Assembly: GCA_050951925.1 (NCBI GenBank)
Contig: JBMNJZ010000001.1
Location: 1,054,001 to 1,118,000, forward strand
From: UBA1046 sp012511325
Lineage (GTDB): Bacteria > Bacillota > Clostridia > Saccharofermentanales > DTU023
DNA length: 64,000 nt
Direction of reading: 5' to 3'
Of the stretch, positions 1 through 9,564 are shown in pieces. Under the pieces are notes generated by a model. That model was not told the DNA's origin. It saw only the letters and a program-made list of their open reading frames with translations, and did not search any database. Within the stretch, counting starts at the first letter, position 1; each line of letters opens with the position of its first letter. A program made the translations under genes and the position numbers.

Positions 1-1
1 A

Positions 2-256
2 CAGCCTCTGAGCGAGAAAATACAGCAACTGCTGATGTATCTGGGGCTGCTGTCAGTAGCGATAGGCGTGACCAATCTGCTGCCGATTCCGCCCTTCGAC
101 GGCAATCATCTGGTGGTGCTGGGCGTTGAGGGTGCTTTTAGAAAAGATTTGCCGTACAAAGTCAAAAATGCCATCAGCTACCTCGGTTTCTTTATCGTCA
201 TTACCCTGATGGCTCTCGTTCTGTTTGTTGATTTGAGTAGGATTTTCGGTTTTTAG
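2..256 (+). CDS. rseP: RseP-type site-2 metalloprotease, C-terminal fragment
   Basis: This is the last 84 codons of an M50-family intramembrane zinc protease; the rest lies before the window. The fragment shows the family's C-terminal signature NLLPIPPFDGNH, in which the Asp is the third zinc ligand (NLLPIPxLDGG in most members), followed by a final hydrophobic helix of about 20 residues ending in LSRIFGF. RseP proteases cut transmembrane anti-sigma factors and leftover signal peptides inside the membrane. The stop lies 8 bp before ispG. The order rseP-ispG-polC is a common Firmicutes arrangement and supports the call. The DGNH in place of DGG is a mild deviation. Confidence 0.85.
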   Translation, partial: QPLSEKIQQLLMYLGLLSVAIGVTNLLPIPPFDGNHLVVLGVEGAFRKDLPYKVKNAISYLGFFIVITLMALVLFVDLSRIFGF

Positions 257-264
257 GAAGCAGT

Positions 265-1347
265 ATGCAAATGATGAGGAAGAAGACCAGACAAGTACAA
301 GTGGGCGGTGTAATGATTGGCGGCGAAGCGCCAATTTCCGTGCAATCAATGAATACAACGGATACTGCTGATATTGCCGCTACTTTGACACAAATTAAGG
401 AGCTGGCCGAGGCCGGCTGCGAGCTGACTCGTTTGGCTGTGCCGGATGCGACAGCAGCCAGTGCGCTGGGCGAAATTTGCCGGCAAAGCATTCTGCCCAT
501 TATTGCCGATATCCATTTTGATTATCGGCTGGCTCTGGCAGCGATCAAAAACGGTGTTAACGGTCTCAGAATCAATCCGGGAAATTTGCGCGATCCCGAG
601 GGTCTGACTCAAATTTCCGCTGCGGCCAGAAAGCGGCGGATACCGATCAGGGTAGGCGTCAATTCCGGTTCTCTGAATCGCAGAATGATCGAATATTATG
701 GTGGCATTACTGCCGAGGCTATGGCGCATTCTGCGCTGGCGGCGGTCCGGCAGTTGGAGGAGACCGGCTTTGAGGATATCTGCCTCTCCGTCAAGGCTTC
801 CGACCCCAGTCTGACCATCAGCAGCTATCGCCTATTATCAGAGCTGACAGACTATCCCTTGCATCTTGGTGTTACGGAAGCCGGAACCGCCTGGGAAGGA
901 ACGATTCGCTCAGCAGTCGGCATTGGCACCTTATTGGCCGAGGGCATAGGCGATACGATACGGGTCTCGCTCACTGCCGATCCCTGTGAAGAAGTCAAAG
1001 CCGGCTACGCGATTTTACGGGCTCTGAATCTCAGACAAAGGGGCGCAGTGCTGATCAGTTGCCCGACCTGTGGGCGCACTCAGGTCGATATGCTGAAATT
1101 GGCCAAAGAAGTCGAGACTCGCTTGATCAAAATAAATGCGCCATTGACCGTGGCTGTCATGGGCTGTATTGTCAATGGCCCCGGTGAAGCCAGAGCTGCC
1201 GATATTGGTCTCGCCGGCGGCCAGGGTGAATTTGTTCTGTTTAAAAAAGGAGAAATCATCTGTAAGCTGGACGAAGACATAGCAGTTGAAACTTTATTCA
1301 GCGAAATAGAAAAAATGGAACAAGAGAGCGGAGAACGGGCGCAATGA
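265..1347 (+). CDS. ispG: 4-hydroxy-3-methylbut-2-enyl diphosphate synthase
   Basis: A 360-residue IspG (GcpE), the iron-sulfur enzyme that converts MEcPP to HMBPP in the non-mevalonate isoprenoid pathway. The cluster ligands are visible near the C-terminus as ISCPTCGRTQVD and, about 35 residues later, VMGCIVNGPGEA. The N-terminal TIM-barrel starts with VQVGGVMIGGEAPISVQSMN. Length matches the short bacterial form. GGAAG at 256-260 serves as ribosome binding site; the ATGs at 265, 271 and 274 are all possible starts, and 271 has the better spacing. The stop overlaps the polC start in an ATGA, so the two are translationally coupled. The pathway choice implies no mevalonate dependence. Confidence 0.96.
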   Translation: MQMMRKKTRQVQVGGVMIGGEAPISVQSMNTTDTADIAATLTQIKELAEAGCELTRLAVPDATAASALGEICRQSILPIIADIHFDYRLALAAIKNGVNGLRINPGNLRDPEGLTQISAAARKRRIPIRVGVNSGSLNRRMIEYYGGITAEAMAHSALAAVRQLEETGFEDICLSVKASDPSLTISSYRLLSELTDYPLHLGVTEAGTAWEGTIRSAVGIGTLLAEGIGDTIRVSLTADPCEEVKAGYAILRALNLRQRGAVLISCPTCGRTQVDMLKLAKEVETRLIKINAPLTVAVMGCIVNGPGEARAADIGLAGGQGEFVLFKKGEIICKLDEDIAVETLFSEIEKMEQESGERAQ

Positions 1348-4300
1348 GAGACTGCGCCTTATCCATCTGGTTACAAAGACTGATCCCGGATATCCCAGAA
1401 GATGATGCCAGTCTGAAAATAAAAGCCTGCGTCCGATCTGTCCGAGTCTTTCCCGCCAAGTCCGGAATTATAATTACTTTACTCTTTTCCGCCCCGCCCA
1501 TAGTCGCTTCCCTGATAGCTTTGGAAGAAAAAATTGAAAAGGCCCTTGGTATCTCTGAAGCGATTATTGCGCAAAAACTAACTCAGGATAGCTCGGAGCC
1601 GGAGAAGCAAAATTATGCTGCTGATCTGATGCCGTGGGTTCTCAGACATTGCCAGAATCAAAACGCTCTTTGCTATGCCTGGCTGCAAGACAGCAAACTG
1701 ATATATTCTTCCGGTTGCGTCAAATTAGTCATTCCGTCCAATATCCGGGAGCTGGTTCATAATCAGGGTTATGACTGGTTGGAGAGCTTTCTCAGGAAAT
1801 ACAGCGCTATTTGCGCTGCTATCGAAGTAGTTCCGGGCGATGAGCCGCCCGAACCTCAAATACAACCCGGACCGGTTCTGACTGAGGATATGATTTCCAG
1901 CCTGGAAGCACAAAGGAAAGAGAATAAACCGACTGCCGAAGCTGAGACATTATACAAATCATGGTCAGGCGGCCGCTGGGGAAACTTTGCCAAAAAGCCC
2001 CGGCCTTTGGTTGCTTTATCCGGGCTGACAGGCGATCTGGACCACATTAGAATCAGGGGCGAACTTTTTGATCAGGAGAATATTGTAACCCGGAGCGGCA
2101 GTCTGCTGATCCGTTTCGCTATAACCGACCGGCAGGATTCGATTACCTGCCGTTTGTTCACCAGCCCCGCAGACGAGAAGGCTTTTGCTGATCTTTTTGC
2201 CCATGGTTATGCCGAAGTGGAGGGACGGATCAAAGAAGACAGCTATCTCAAAGAGTTGGTTGTCGATGTCAGTGGCATCCGCCCGCTCAACAGACCGCAG
2301 AGCCGAACGGATACTGCTCCTGTTAAGAGAGTTGAACTTCATGCTCATTCTAAAATGAGCGCTAAAGACGGTGTGATCAAAGTCGCGGATCTGGTGACCA
2401 GGGCTGCTGAATTCGGACATTCCGCGATCGCGCTGACAGATCACGGGGTCGTACAAGGATTCCCGGAGGCAGCTGAAACGGCAGAGAATCTAGCTAAGGT
2501 GGGCAAGAAAATAAAACTGATCTACGGTCTGGAGGGCTATTTAATCGAAGATGGAGAGGGCGTTGGCTGGCTAACGGAAGAATTCGATCCGGATCAGGGT
2601 TTTATTGCTCTTGATGTTGAAACCACCGGTCTGGATCCCGCCCGTGACCGCCTGATTGAAGTCGCGGCTATCTATTACGAGCCTGATGGTCATGGTGGTT
2701 ATAGGGAGGCAGCTGTTTTTTCCCAATTGATCGATCCTGAGATTGCCTTGAAAAATGAAATTAGCAATCTGACCGGCATCACTGATGAGATGCTGCAAGA
2801 CAAGCCGACAGCGCTGACGGTCTTAAGCCAATTGGCATCTTTTATAGCCGGCCTGCCTGTCGTAGGTCATAATGTGCTGTTTGATTTGGCATTTTTACGC
2901 TATGAAGGTTTTAGAACTGCCGACAATAGTCCCAGATTAAAATTCAATCCTTCAACGCTGGACACTTTACTGTTAGCCAGACGAGCCTTGCCCGGCTTAG
3001 AGTCTTATAATCTGGATACTGTCGCTGCAGCCTTAGATATTGAGCTGACAAATCATCACAGAGCAGAGGCTGATGCCCGAACCTGTGGACAGGTTCTGAT
3101 CGCCCTGCTCAAGAAGACCGGTTGCGCCGGCATTGATTGTCTAAATGAAAGATACGGACGCCGCAGCTTCGAGCAGATGCGGCAAGAGAAACTGCGCAGC
3201 ACGCATTTTGTGCTGCTAGCTAAGGATGAGCTGGGGCTCTACAATCTTTACCGTCTGGTCTCTCTGGCACATCTGGATGATTTTTATTATCGCCCCCGCA
3301 TCAGAAAAAGCTGGCTCAGATATTTCGGCAATGGCTTAATCAAAGGCTCCGCCTGCAGCCGCGGTGCTGTATATCTGGCCATCCTGGAGCTTTATCGGAG
3401 CTCAGATCTGGATTATGAGCGAGCATTGGCAAATCTCGCGGACACGCGCTATCTTGCCTTGGCGCGCGAATATGATTATCTGGAGATTCAGCCCCTAACC
3501 AATACTTCCTATCTATTGCAAGACAGCGATTATCCACTCCGCAATCAGGAAGACCTGAGAAATATCAATCGCCTGATTGCAGAGCTGGGGAAGTTGGCCG
3601 GCCGTCCTGTCTGTGCCACCTGCGACGCTCATTATCTCGATCGGGAAGATCAAATCTACCGCAATATCCTGATTTATGATCAGGGTTTTGCGGAAAGGGA
3701 AAATGAGGCGGAGCTGTTCTTCCGCACAACGGAGGAGATGCTGGAAGAGTTTGCCTATTTAGGTGAGGAAGAGGCCTATGCCGCGGTCATCACAAATCCC
3801 AATCGCATTGCGGACAGGGTTAAATCCGGTTTGCTCCCTTTCCCGGCAGGGTCGTTCCCGCCGATTATCGAGCAGGCCGAGGAGGTTCTGACGGAACGCA
3901 CTTGGGCGGCGGCTCATGCAACTTATGGCCAGAACGGAAAATTACCGGAGCTGGTTGAGAACAGGGTCAAAAAAGAACTAAATTCTATCTGCGACAACGG
4001 CTTTGCGGTTATGTACTACATTACCAGCGAACTGGTCCGCCGGTCCAATGCCGATGGCTACATAGTCGGCTCCAGAGGCTCAGTGGGATCGTCTTTTGTG
4101 GCTACGCTCTGCGGCATTACGGAAGTCAATCCTTTGCCGCCTCATTATGTTTGTCCCGATTGCCGCTATACCGAATTTGATGTCAGTGGCGAGTACGGAT
4201 CCGGCTATGATCTGCCGGCCAAAGCCTGTCCTCAATGCGAGGCTCAGATGGTCAAAGAGGGTCAGGATATTCCCTTTGAAACCTTTCTGGGCTTTGAGGG

Positions 4301-5747
4301 AGATAAACAACCTGATATTGACCTCAATTTCTCCGGGGAGTATCAGAGCAGAGCTCATCAATTTATCGAGGAGATGTTTGGCAGTCAATATACTTTCCGG
4401 GCCGGCACGATTTCCGGCTATGCGGAGAAAAACTCCAATGCCATGGTGCACAATTATCATGAGCAACATGAACAGCCTGTACGGCAGGCGGAAATCAGAC
4501 GATTGTCAGCGGGGATCAGTGGTGTCAAGCGGACAACAGGGCAGCATCCGGGCGGCATTGTGATAGTGCCCCGAGAGCGCGAGATCTATGATTTTACACC
4601 GATTCAGTTCCCGGCGGATAAAGCTGATTCAGGCGTAATCACGACGCATTTCGATTTTAATGCCATGCATGATACAATCCTGAAACTTGATATATTAGGA
4701 CATGATGATCCCTCCATGCTGAAAATGCTGGGAGATATCACCGGTCTTGATGTGACTCGTGTGCCTATTCCCGATCCGGATGTGATGTCTTTGTTCCAGA
4801 GCACAGAAGTGCTGGGTATTGCGGAGTCCGAATCGAGTATCGGCTCCGGCGTAATCGGCATTCCGGAGATGGGGACTTTGACCGCTCGCCGAATGATTGC
4901 CGAGACCAAGCCGCTCCGTTACCATGATTTGGTGCAGATCTCCGGGCTTTCGCACGGCCGGGGTGTCTGGGCCGGCAATGCCCAAGATCTGATCAGAGAA
5001 GGCATCTGCACTATCAATGATGTGATCGGCTGCCGCGACGATATCATGACCAGGCTAATCTATGCCGGCATATCCAATAAAACCGCCTTCGACATCATGG
5101 AAAGAGTGCGCAGGGGCAGAGGACTTTTGCCCGAGCACGAAGCTAAGATGCGCGCTCATGCCATACCGGAATGGTATATTGAGAGCTGCCAGAAAATTCA
5201 ATATATGTTTCCGAAGGCGCATGCCGTCGCCTATACGATCTCAAGTCTGAGGATTGCCTGGTTCAAGGTACACCGGCCAGAAGCCTATTATTGCGCGTAC
5301 TTCACAGTTCGCGCCAATGAATTCGATAGCAGCTTGATGTGTCAGCCACAACATGAAGTGCGCAGGATCAGAAGAGAGCTGGGCGCCGGAAAACGCATGG
5401 ATGCCAGAGAGCAGCGCATTTATTATATTTTAGAACTGGTCGAGGAAATGCAGCAACGCGGGATTGATTTCCTGCCGATTACTATCGAATCATCGCGGGC
5501 CAGTGAGTTCTATTCTCCGGAACCGGGTCTAATCAGACCTCCTCTCGCTGCCATACCGGGCATTTCCGCAGCGCAGGCCGAGCAAATTGTGCAGGCAGGT
5601 TCGGAGACACCGTTTCAAACCCAGGAAGATCTGGCCAGACGCGCCGGCGTGGGGTCGTCCGTGCTTGCGGCCTTGCAGATGGCAGGGGCTATCGATGGCT
5701 TGCCGGAGAGCGATCAGATCGATTTATTCTCATTGCTGGAGGCATAA
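1344..5747 (+). CDS. polC: DNA polymerase III alpha subunit, PolC type
   Basis: A 1467-residue PolC, the replicative polymerase of low-GC Gram-positives, carrying its own proofreading exonuclease. Order of domains: N-terminal region, OB fold near residue 235, PHP domain beginning at VELHAHSKMSAKDG (about 330), DEDD exonuclease at FIALDVETTGLDP (about 420), a polymerase palm with YIVGSRGSVGSS (about 905) and PDIDLNFSGEYQ (about 990, catalytic Asp pair), and a four-Cys zinc element between them (CPDC...CPQC, about 937-970). The C-terminus has a helix-hairpin-helix region. Length is usual for PolC (about 1430-1470). It starts inside the ispG stop (ATGA) and is followed 3 bp later by priA. Confidence 0.97.
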   Translation: MRDCALSIWLQRLIPDIPEDDASLKIKACVRSVRVFPAKSGIIITLLFSAPPIVASLIALEEKIEKALGISEAIIAQKLTQDSSEPEKQNYAADLMPWVLRHCQNQNALCYAWLQDSKLIYSSGCVKLVIPSNIRELVHNQGYDWLESFLRKYSAICAAIEVVPGDEPPEPQIQPGPVLTEDMISSLEAQRKENKPTAEAETLYKSWSGGRWGNFAKKPRPLVALSGLTGDLDHIRIRGELFDQENIVTRSGSLLIRFAITDRQDSITCRLFTSPADEKAFADLFAHGYAEVEGRIKEDSYLKELVVDVSGIRPLNRPQSRTDTAPVKRVELHAHSKMSAKDGVIKVADLVTRAAEFGHSAIALTDHGVVQGFPEAAETAENLAKVGKKIKLIYGLEGYLIEDGEGVGWLTEEFDPDQGFIALDVETTGLDPARDRLIEVAAIYYEPDGHGGYREAAVFSQLIDPEIALKNEISNLTGITDEMLQDKPTALTVLSQLASFIAGLPVVGHNVLFDLAFLRYEGFRTADNSPRLKFNPSTLDTLLLARRALPGLESYNLDTVAAALDIELTNHHRAEADARTCGQVLIALLKKTGCAGIDCLNERYGRRSFEQMRQEKLRSTHFVLLAKDELGLYNLYRLVSLAHLDDFYYRPRIRKSWLRYFGNGLIKGSACSRGAVYLAILELYRSSDLDYERALANLADTRYLALAREYDYLEIQPLTNTSYLLQDSDYPLRNQEDLRNINRLIAELGKLAGRPVCATCDAHYLDREDQIYRNILIYDQGFAERENEAELFFRTTEEMLEEFAYLGEEEAYAAVITNPNRIADRVKSGLLPFPAGSFPPIIEQAEEVLTERTWAAAHATYGQNGKLPELVENRVKKELNSICDNGFAVMYYITSELVRRSNADGYIVGSRGSVGSSFVATLCGITEVNPLPPHYVCPDCRYTEFDVSGEYGSGYDLPAKACPQCEAQMVKEGQDIPFETFLGFEGDKQPDIDLNFSGEYQSRAHQFIEEMFGSQYTFRAGTISGYAEKNSNAMVHNYHEQHEQPVRQAEIRRLSAGISGVKRTTGQHPGGIVIVPREREIYDFTPIQFPADKADSGVITTHFDFNAMHDTILKLDILGHDDPSMLKMLGDITGLDVTRVPIPDPDVMSLFQSTEVLGIAESESSIGSGVIGIPEMGTLTARRMIAETKPLRYHDLVQISGLSHGRGVWAGNAQDLIREGICTINDVIGCRDDIMTRLIYAGISNKTAFDIMERVRRGRGLLPEHEAKMRAHAIPEWYIESCQKIQYMFPKAHAVAYTISSLRIAWFKVHRPEAYYCAYFTVRANEFDSSLMCQPQHEVRRIRRELGAGKRMDAREQRIYYILELVEEMQQRGIDFLPITIESSRASEFYSPEPGLIRPPLAAIPGISAAQAEQIVQAGSETPFQTQEDLARRAGVGSSVLAALQMAGAIDGLPESDQIDLFSLLEA

Positions 5748-5750
5748 ATT

Positions 5751-8018
5751 ATGTATGCTGAGGTTTGGCTTGAAGAGGCAACCCGTCAGTTCGATCGGGA
5801 CTGGACGTATCTGGTTCCGCCTGCTCTGGCTGATCAGATCAAGCCCGGCTGTCTGGTCGAAGTCCCCTTTGCCAGACGGAAACAGACGGTCAGAGGCTAC
5901 ATCTACCGCATCGTTGCGACGCCACCGGCAGATCTCGGCGAAATTGAGCTTCGCAGCATCAGCGGGCTGGTCAATCCCAGACCGCTGGTGACACCGGAAC
6001 TGCTGGAACTGGCTCGGGAAATGCGACGCAGATATTTCTGTTCGCGAGGCAGGGCGGTCAGAACGATGGTACCGTATGTAGTGACAACTGTCGGCGATAA
6101 AAAGGAACTGGCGGCCCGTCTTACCGATCCGGACTGTGTGGTGGAAATGCTGGCGGCAGATGAATTCAGAAGCCTGGGTCATATCAGAGTGGCTGAGTTC
6201 TTATTGCTACAAGAATCTGCTACCCTTTCCGAGATTGAGCAGGCCTGCCAGGTGAGCTATAGCATACTCAATTATCTGCAGAAAAAAGGTGTCCTGACTT
6301 TTTTCCCGCAAGTTACCCGGCGCGAACTTTCTGTTGGTCCGGAACTTGAATTGGAAGAGCAGGAGATTGTACTCACAAAAGAACAAGCCGATGCGGTAGA
6401 TAGTATTAGCGCGGCCCTGACCGGGGCGCAGACGGGACAACTACAGGAATTCCTTTTGCAGGGAGTAACAGGCTCCGGCAAAACCGAGGTCTATTTGCAG
6501 GCTGCGGACAGAGTGCTGGAACAGGGTAAAACCGTGCTGATTTTGGTTCCCGAGATTGCACTGACGCCGCTGATGGTGGCGAGGGTTTCCGCTCGCTTTG
6601 ATCAGCAGGCGGCCATCTTGCACAGTCGGCTGACACCAGCCGAAAGGTATGAAACCTGGCAACGAATCCTGGCCGGCGAGAAGAAAATTGTCGTGGGAGC
6701 CAGATCAGCGGTCTTTGCTCCTTTGACTGATTTAGGGCTTATCGTTGTAGATGAAGAACAAGATCAGAGCTATAAATCGGAGACCTCGCCTCGTTACCAT
6801 GCATTGGACATGGCGAGAATCAGATCCTTGCTGGCGGGGGCGGTTCTGGTACTGGGTTCTGCCACACCCGCGGTCGAAACATGCTATCGGGTTAGAGAGG
6901 GACGCAGTACCCGTCTGATACTGCCGAAGCGAGTTGGTGAGGCCGGAATGGCGCAAGTCGGCATTGTTGATCTGAGAGCAGAGAGAGCAGCCGGTCACAA
7001 ACATCTGTTCAGCCGCCCGTTGATCAGAGCGCTGCAAGAGACCTTCGAACGTTCCGAACAGGCAATGCTGCTAATTAACCGTCGGGGATTTGCCAATGCT
7101 GTTTATTGCTGCGACTGCGGCGCCAGTGTCGAGTGTCCTGATTGTGATATTGCCTTGACCAGCCATAAGAATCCCTGGCAGAGCGGCAGAGAGCATCTGA
7201 TTTGTCATTACTGCGGTAAGATTTTCCCCCTGCCTAAGTTCTGCGCGGAATGTCATGGCACTGATCTGGACACTATCGGCGCCGGAACACAGCAGGCCGA
7301 AACACTGTTCCGGGAATTGTTTCCATCGACAAGCGCTATCAGAATGGATCTCGATACTACCAGCGGCCGCTATTCTCATCAAGAAATTTTATCAGCCTTT
7401 GCCAGACACGAATATGATTGCCTGATTGGAACTCAGATGATAGCCAAAGGCCACGATTTTCATAATGTTACCCTGGTCGGTATTTTGTCAGCCGATCAGA
7501 TGCTGGCTCAGAGCAATTACAGGGCAGGCGAGCATACCTTCCAACTTTTGACACAGGCTGCCGGCAGAGCCGGCAGAGGTAATCTGCCGGGGCAAGTGAT
7601 AATTCAGACGGCTCAACCGGATGACCAGATTATCCGAGCGGCCGCCGGACAAGATTATGACAACTTTTTTGATCATGAGCTGGCTTTCAGGAGCAGGGCG
7701 GGCTACCCGCCTTTTGCCCACTTGGGTTTGATTATGCTCTCCGGGCGCAGCGAAGCTGCGGTCGAAGAACAGCTTAACAATCTCTATGACTATCTGTGCC
7801 GGCAGATTGCCCGCTATCCGGGAAATTTTGACTCTCTGGAGCTGTTGCCCGGACAAAGAGCGCCGCTATCCCGCCTCAGGGGACGTTACCGCTTTCGCCT
7901 GATTGCCAGGTCACCCTCCAAAGAGGCCATAACTCTGCTCCTGAGAACGGCTGATAATTACCGCAAAAGACCCGGTATCGCAACTATTCTCGATATTAAT
8001 CCCTATTCAATGCTCTAG
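5751..8018 (+). CDS. priA: Primosomal protein N', replication restart helicase
   Basis: A 755-residue PriA, the 3'-5' helicase that reloads the replisome at stalled forks. The N-terminal 3'-DNA-binding domain covers about 1-105, Walker A is TGSGKTEVYL (about 240), the zinc-binding insertion CCDC...CPDC...CHYC...CAEC spans about 453-505, and the helicase C-terminal motif appears as QAAGRAGRG. The Walker B box reads DEEQ where PriA proteins normally have DEEH. It starts 3 bp after polC, so replication and restart genes are probably co-transcribed. An extended -10 element just past its stop suggests a new promoter for def. Confidence 0.95.
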   Translation: MYAEVWLEEATRQFDRDWTYLVPPALADQIKPGCLVEVPFARRKQTVRGYIYRIVATPPADLGEIELRSISGLVNPRPLVTPELLELAREMRRRYFCSRGRAVRTMVPYVVTTVGDKKELAARLTDPDCVVEMLAADEFRSLGHIRVAEFLLLQESATLSEIEQACQVSYSILNYLQKKGVLTFFPQVTRRELSVGPELELEEQEIVLTKEQADAVDSISAALTGAQTGQLQEFLLQGVTGSGKTEVYLQAADRVLEQGKTVLILVPEIALTPLMVARVSARFDQQAAILHSRLTPAERYETWQRILAGEKKIVVGARSAVFAPLTDLGLIVVDEEQDQSYKSETSPRYHALDMARIRSLLAGAVLVLGSATPAVETCYRVREGRSTRLILPKRVGEAGMAQVGIVDLRAERAAGHKHLFSRPLIRALQETFERSEQAMLLINRRGFANAVYCCDCGASVECPDCDIALTSHKNPWQSGREHLICHYCGKIFPLPKFCAECHGTDLDTIGAGTQQAETLFRELFPSTSAIRMDLDTTSGRYSHQEILSAFARHEYDCLIGTQMIAKGHDFHNVTLVGILSADQMLAQSNYRAGEHTFQLLTQAAGRAGRGNLPGQVIIQTAQPDDQIIRAAAGQDYDNFFDHELAFRSRAGYPPFAHLGLIMLSGRSEAAVEEQLNNLYDYLCRQIARYPGNFDSLELLPGQRAPLSRLRGRYRFRLIARSPSKEAITLLLRTADNYRKRPGIATILDINPYSML

Positions 8019-8027
8019 GGCGCCGCA

Positions 8028-8036
8028 TGTTATAAT
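8028..8036 (+). promoter_or_regulatory. Extended -10 promoter before def
   Basis: TGTTATAAT matches the extended -10 pattern TGnTATAAT exactly, 24 bp before the def start, with a second TATAAT-like run just downstream. No convincing -35 box is present, which is normal for extended -10 promoters. It would let the def-fmt-rlmN part of the run be transcribed apart from polC-priA. Confidence 0.6.
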
Positions 8037-8060
8037 TATAATTTAAGAAGGGAGAATCCA

Positions 8061-8561
8061 ATGGCCTTACGAAATATCCTAATTGAAGGCGATCCTATCC
8101 TCAGGAAAAAGTCGCGCCCGGTCACTGAATGGAATGAGCGTCTGAAGATACTTGCAGCCGACATGCAAGAAACTATGAAAGCCAATAGCGGTGTAGGCCT
8201 GGCGGCACCACAGGTAGGCGTGCTGCGCAGAATCTTCGTGATGAATCTGGGTACGGAAGAGGCGGAAGATATTGTAGCCATCAACCCTCGCATAATTGAG
8301 CAGGAGGGAGCTGAAGTCGGCGAGGAAGGCTGCCTGTCGCTGCCCGGTTTGGTTGGCAATGTTGAGCGCCCGCAGCGGATTCTTTTGGAAGCGGAAAATC
8401 TGGCAGGCGATACTTTCAGGCTGGAATTAACCGGGCTGGGCGCAGTTTGCGCCTGCCATGAAATTGATCACCTGGATGGCATTCTATACCGTGATAAATC
8501 TATCACACCGCTGGTTAAAGCGAGCAGCGATTCTGAGGACACAGCTTCCGGCGAAGTATAG
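8061..8561 (+). CDS. def: Peptide deformylase
   Basis: A 166-residue peptide deformylase that removes the formyl group from new N-terminal methionines. All three metal/active-site motifs are present: GVGLAAPQVG (about 42-51), EEGCLSLPG (about 88-96, Cys metal ligand), and HEIDHLDG (about 133-140, two His ligands and the catalytic Glu). AAGGGAG lies 8 bp before the ATG. It is followed after a 58-bp gap by fmt, which adds the formyl group; this def-fmt pairing is conserved in bacteria. Confidence 0.97.
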   Translation: MALRNILIEGDPILRKKSRPVTEWNERLKILAADMQETMKANSGVGLAAPQVGVLRRIFVMNLGTEEAEDIVAINPRIIEQEGAEVGEEGCLSLPGLVGNVERPQRILLEAENLAGDTFRLELTGLGAVCACHEIDHLDGILYRDKSITPLVKASSDSEDTASGEV

Positions 8562-8619
8562 ACAGCAGCTGGTCGTTGCTTCGGATGCACTGGCGAGATA
8601 GGATGAGGATATATTTCTG

Positions 8620-9564
8620 ATGCAGAATAAAAAACACAGTCTGGTCTTTTTCGGCACGCCGGAGTTTTCCGTCGTCGTTTTAGAGCGCTTGAAAACAGGA
8701 GGTCTGAAGCCGGATCTGATTGTGACCCAACCGGACAGGCCTCAGGGAAGACACCGCAAGCTTACCGCGCCGCCGGTAAAGCTCTGGGCGTTAGAGCAGG
8801 CAACATCCTGCTGGCAGCCGGAGCGCGTCAAAAATGAGGATTTTCTCTCCCGGCTCAGAACTTTTGCCCCAGATCTGATACTTACGGCTTCATATGGACA
8901 GATACTACCCCAGTCATTATTGGATATTCCTGCTTTGGGCTGTCTGAACATCCATCCGTCTCTGCTACCTTTGTATCGTGGAGCGGCACCGGTTCAGGCG
9001 GCTATTATTGCCGGCGAAACTCTGACGGGCGTTACTGTAATCGAGATGTCGGCCGGGATGGACAGTGGGCCGATCCTGGCACAGCGCGATTATCCGATCG
9101 CAAAGGATATCACTGCGGGCGAACTGATGTCTGAACTGGCAGTAGTAGGCGCCGACATGATTTTGGATTTGCTGCCCGCCTATGTACGGGGGGAGGCAGA
9201 GAGCCGGGAGCAAGATCATAGCAAGGCAACTTTTGCCGGCCTGTTGACTCGTGAATGCGGCAATATTGACTGGTCTCAATCAGCTCGCCAAATTCATAAT
9301 CTGATCCGGGGAACACAGCCCTGGCCCGGCGCCTATACATTCTGCAATGGCAATAGAATCAAGATTATTTCCGCGACATTGGCAGATGACTCCACTCAAT
9401 CTTTTGCTGCCGCCGGCACTATTGTCAAATGCGGTGATACAATTACAGTTGCAGCCGGCAGCGGACTGATAGCGTTAAAGATGATTCAGCCGGCAGGGGG
9501 CAAAGTTATGCCTTGTTGCGAATGTGCTCATAATTATGCTGCCGGAACGCCCCTGGGTCAGTAA
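8620..9564 (+). CDS. fmt: Methionyl-tRNA formyltransferase
   Basis: A 314-residue Fmt that transfers a formyl group from 10-formyl-THF to Met-tRNA(fMet). The N-terminal catalytic Rossmann domain opens with LVFFGTPEFSVVVLERL and carries the signature LNIHPSLLPLYRGAAPVQ (about 108-125); the C-terminal OB domain begins after GECGNIDW-like text near residue 210. Length matches the family (about 310-315). The stop abuts the rlmN start with no gap (TAA then ATG), so the pair is translated as a unit. Confidence 0.97.
   Translation: MQNKKHSLVFFGTPEFSVVVLERLKTGGLKPDLIVTQPDRPQGRHRKLTAPPVKLWALEQATSCWQPERVKNEDFLSRLRTFAPDLILTASYGQILPQSLLDIPALGCLNIHPSLLPLYRGAAPVQAAIIAGETLTGVTVIEMSAGMDSGPILAQRDYPIAKDITAGELMSELAVVGADMILDLLPAYVRGEAESREQDHSKATFAGLLTRECGNIDWSQSARQIHNLIRGTQPWPGAYTFCNGNRIKIISATLADDSTQSFAAAGTIVKCGDTITVAAGSGLIALKMIQPAGGKVMPCCECAHNYAAGTPLGQ

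Noticed and set aside
4096..4563. 155-residue open frame on the + strand inside polC
   Set aside because: It lies fully within the polymerase core in another frame; the PolC frame has all catalytic motifs here.
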